From Achromobacter marplatensis (GTDB lineage: Bacteria; Pseudomonadota; Gammaproteobacteria; Burkholderiales; Burkholderiaceae_B): a DNA stretch of 64,000 nucleotides. A program made the translations under genes and the position numbers. The notes under the pieces are model-generated. The model did not search any database, was not told the DNA's origin, and saw nothing but the letters and a program-made list of their open reading frames with translations. Position 1 is the stretch's first letter; every line of letters starts with the position of its first letter. Positions 62,601 through 64,000 of the stretch are shown one piece after another. The stretch is from contig NZ_NJIG01000008.1 in NCBI RefSeq assembly GCF_002209535.1, positions 1-64,000 of the forward strand, written 5' to 3'.

Positions 62601-63227
62601 TTCGACGTCGTGATCACGGACTGTCGCATGCCCGGCATGGACGGCGCGGCATTGGCCGGAGCGATCCGGCGCGAGGAAGCGCCGCGCGGCGAGGCCCCCA
62701 CGCTTATCATCGGCGTCACGGCGGACGCACAGCCCCAAGAAATCGAACGCTATGTGCAGGCTGGCATGGATGAATGCCTGGTCAAGCCCGTGGGGTTGGA
62801 CGCGCTGGGCGCAAGGTTGGCGCACCACATGGCTGCGCGGGGGGACGGCTGGGCGGATGAGGGTGGTGCTCAGCCGGCGGAGCCCCTGTTCGACCTGGCT
62901 CCTTTGCTTGAGATCGCTGGCGGCGACAGCCGCCGTCATTGGGCCTTGCTCGAAGAGTTGATCCGCACCAACCGTGAAGATGTGGCCAAAATGCATACCC
63001 ACGGGGCGCAAGGCAAGCTATTGCAGGTTGCAGAGCTGGCGCACCGGATACAAGGGGCCGCCAGCATACTGAAGGCAGCGCAGCTGGTTGAGGCCTGCGC
63101 CGCCGTCGAACGCGTGTGCCATGCGGGCGCCGCCGATGCGCAGACCCTGGCGGCATCCATTGACGCTGTGCAGGATGCCGCTCTGGCCCTGGAGCAAGGC
63201 CTGCTCAGGCTGCGCGCGCAGGGCTGA
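59607..63227 (+). CDS. BvgS/RocS-like unorthodox hybrid sensor histidine kinase
   Basis: 1,206 aa from the ATG at 59607 (caaggga upstream; a TTG at 59583 also opens the frame). Signal peptide to about residue 24, two periplasmic Venus-flytrap (SBP_bac_3) domains at about 30-280 and 285-520, one transmembrane helix at about 530-552, PAS at about 570-690, HisKA with H716 in ATMSHEIRTPMNAIIG, HATPase (NLVGNAINYT, DTGIGI, GGTGLGL), receiver with D1005 in VITDCRMPGMDG, and a C-terminal Hpt with H1146 in LAHRIQGAA. The architecture matches BvgS and RocS1. No cognate LuxR-type regulator is adjacent in the window; the convergent EAL gene may encode one. Confidence 0.95.
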   Translation: MTVRRLFFFALFWLLGAATPAFAQAQQPLLLTVQSQVHLQRAVPAISDEDWRWLRQKQELVLGVVQEDRAPFEIVHRDGTYKGITADVSSLTAQLLGLNLRLLSYPTREAALKALDQKTVDMVGGEMRPDDRKIAAFSSPYIVDQVAIFRRAADTRDLPSGLDGLAVAVGADDALAAQVAVRYPKAKIVRYASTDEGLGALAFGHADVYVDGALAAYHSINRSFFDYVKFGRYTELATRYSYALALDNDRLRGLVDQAIAAIGQTLPEIARSWAGSGFIPGSRNISFTPDELRWIASHPKLRVVLNDDLAPVAFFNSNKAFSGLASDLLEMVTFQTGIQFDAFSRKGSFPDQIKAIADGEADIAMMSPTVEREQVLRFSQPFSVDPLVLVTKRASAGQTPPVRTLAIAGGHTAAELVPPRFPTSTLVVASSSLDAMNKVYAGDADGAVLALPAARYYIGRLFKDELAIRDVLDAPAVSLSFAVRRSDPELQSILNKTLAILTPYQMSAFANRWKAEPGMSGETWRDYAVIIAQVVGAAVLLLLGVLAWVVMLRRQVRAKGEAKQALKEQLQFVKTLIDSMPPPIYVRDGQGRMLVCNRSYLKALGLQAEDVLDKTALALPAVEFEAAGDFHETYMQAMRQGAMISGVHRVRIRGVETWIDHWAQPFENAAGVPSGVICGWLDITEHRNLVQEFAAAKELADAASRAKTTFLATMSHEIRTPMNAIIGVLELALKRADNAPIDRNSIEIAYASAQSLLALIGDILDIARIESGRLSLTPARAGLREQIESVARVFEGLARQKGLRLLLEMDASIQTDVLIDALRFKQILSNLVGNAINYTQNGDVRIEVRGEVIEPALLQVDVAVQDTGIGISAEDQKRLFKPFAQVRHEAQSSGGTGLGLVISRSLCEMMGGRLTLDSAPGAGTTVHVSLRLQRLEPAAAPATPARPALARPRVLQVMVVDDHSVSRQILMQQLRFLGHEVQDAPDGSTALQTWRAQPFDVVITDCRMPGMDGAALAGAIRREEAPRGEAPTLIIGVTADAQPQEIERYVQAGMDECLVKPVGLDALGARLAHHMAARGDGWADEGGAQPAEPLFDLAPLLEIAGGDSRRHWALLEELIRTNREDVAKMHTHGAQGKLLQVAELAHRIQGAASILKAAQLVEACAAVERVCHAGAADAQTLAASIDAVQDAALALEQGLLRLRAQG

Positions 63228-63232
63228 GCGCG

Positions 63233-64000
63233 CTAGCGCGCCACCGCTATGGCTTGCCTGCCATGTGTCCGGCAAAATCCCAGGAAATGGTCGGCCGGCA
63301 TGGGCCGCGCGTACAGATAGCCCTGCGCGATCGTGCAACCCAGGTCCCGCAGTTGGGCCTGTTGCTCCAGCGTTTCCACGCCTTCCACCACCAGCGGCAA
63401 TTGCAGCGCCTCAGACAGTTGGACAATACCGCGGATGATCAATGCGGCGCGCGGCTGTGTCCGGAGCCTGCGGGTGAACGTTGCGTCCAGTTTCAGCTGG
63501 GTGAAGGGCAAGGCGCACAACCTGTCCAGCGACGAGTGGCCGGCGCCGAAATCATCCATGGACAGCCCGCAGCCCATGGCGCGAAGTTTCAACAAGTTGT
63601 CCAGGATGGTGGCTGGCGTGCTGATCATTGTCTCTTCAGTGATCTCAAAAAGGATGGCTGTGGCGGGCGTCTGATGGCGTGCCAGCAGTTCGCCGACGTC
63701 GTCGGCCAGGGTCGGCGAGGTCAATTGCGAGGGATGCAGATTGAATGCCAGCGTGGTGGGCATGCCTTGCCGCCCCAATTCCCGCAGCAGCTTCAACCCT
63801 TGCTCGAGGAGGGTTCTGAACAGTCCGTCGATCAGGCGATCGGCCACCATGGTCGGCAAAAAGTGCGCCGGAGCCAGCAAGCCCCGCGAACGATGGTGCC
63901 ATCGTGCCAGTACTTCTGCCGCCAGCAGGGTTTTGCCGTCTATGTCCACGATAGGCTGGTAGTACGCCTTGAATTCGTTGTTGTCCAACCCTCGGCGCAC
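63233..64000 (-). CDS. EAL-domain c-di-GMP phosphodiesterase, 5' end beyond window
   Basis: 255 codons visible; the frame is open through 64000, so the N terminus is missing. EAL core: AEVLARWHH (EVL in place of EAL, an accepted variant), FNLHPSQL (Asn), LFEITEET (Glu), LSMDDFGAGHSSL (Asp-Asp loop 6), QLKLDATF (Lys), VVEGVETLEQ (Glu) and AQGYLYARPM. Metal and substrate residues are essentially all there, so it is likely active and hydrolyses c-di-GMP. It stands tail to tail with the hybrid kinase (5 bases apart). It may be a RocR-like receiver-EAL response regulator or BvgR-like; the missing part would decide. Confidence 0.9.
   Translation of the reverse strand: MRRGLDNNEFKAYYQPIVDIDGKTLLAAEVLARWHHRSRGLLAPAHFLPTMVADRLIDGLFRTLLEQGLKLLRELGRQGMPTTLAFNLHPSQLTSPTLADDVGELLARHQTPATAILFEITEETMISTPATILDNLLKLRAMGCGLSMDDFGAGHSSLDRLCALPFTQLKLDATFTRRLRTQPRAALIIRGIVQLSEALQLPLVVEGVETLEQQAQLRDLGCTIAQGYLYARPMPADHFLGFCRTHGRQAIAVAR

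Noticed and set aside
59874..63011. Very long open frame on the reverse strand opposite the hybrid kinase
   Set aside because: It mirrors the high-GC third-position pattern of the real gene; the sense strand encodes a full BvgS-type kinase with all catalytic residues.
63228..63241. GCGCGCTAGCGCGC palindrome between the kinase and EAL stops
   Set aside because: It is a perfect palindrome but without a loop or T-run and covering stop codons; most likely chance in GC-rich sequence, not a terminator.

Overview
The window is high-GC chromosomal DNA, almost fully coding on both strands. It looks like a member of the Alcaligenaceae, most likely Achromobacter or a close Bordetella relative. This is judged from gene families and base composition, not a database match. 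The pointers are a Bug-family tricarboxylate-type receptor, many LysR regulators, an FNR homologue of the Bordetella Btr type, a BvgS-like hybrid kinase and formamidase FmdA/FmdB. There are no rRNA, tRNA, CRISPR or phage structural genes.

Layout. 1-1.7 kb is a small, more AT-rich mobile patch: the 3' end of one IS3-family transposase, a gene remnant, and an intact 1,276-bp IS3-family element (297-1572) with a programmed -1 frameshift. 1.7-11.4 kb holds an ABC-F ATPase, an Lrp/AsnC regulator divergent from a cysteine-desulfurase-like aminotransferase, formamidase plus FmdB, a binding protein with no visible signal peptide, an NlpE-like lipoprotein, OsmC, a decayed glutathione S-transferase, an isochorismatase-like hydrolase and DUF3820. 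11.4-16.3 kb is a siderophore-uptake locus: AraC regulator, TonB-dependent receptor behind a perfect Fur box, cupin and an RhtX/FptX-like permease. 16.4-26.9 kb has a YegD-like Hsp70, a LysR/alcohol dehydrogenase pair, a Nudix hydrolase, ferredoxin, DUF899, overlapping ArsR/SRPBCC genes, a KgtP-like symporter, a secreted hydrolase, FNR and a gamma-glutamylcyclotransferase-like protein. 27-31.2 kb carries clpB behind a heat-shock-type promoter, and a sulfide:quinone-reductase-like flavoprotein with DUF1641.

31.4-41.7 kb contains hydrolases, a bestrophin, and an oxidative-stress-flavoured block: ECF41 sigma factor, cupin, a LysR gene behind an ECF41-type promoter, then the divergent-strand operon carboxymuconolactone decarboxylase / NAD(P)-binding reductase / Ohr, and a PHP-domain lipoprotein. 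41.8-48.6 kb is catabolic: TetR with a Tm-1-like/PEP-hydrolase-like pair and an SRPBCC protein, then LysR with a D-aminoacylase and a Bug receptor.

48.6-53.1 kb is the most interesting region: a Fur-box-preceded operon of a PepSY-helix membrane protein, DUF2271, DUF4198, the flavin transferase ApbE and a membrane-anchored flavodoxin-reductase. The DUF2271 protein carries a DGVSGAT motif like those ApbE modifies with FMN. Together they read as a transmembrane electron pathway for periplasmic iron(-siderophore) reduction, complementing the uptake locus at 12-16 kb. 53.2-59.5 kb has HdeD, CrcB, hpnE-hpnD-hpnC (squalene synthesis), alanine racemase and an SDR. The window closes with a BvgS/RocS-like unorthodox hybrid kinase facing the 3' end of an EAL-domain (c-di-GMP phosphodiesterase) gene that runs off the edge.
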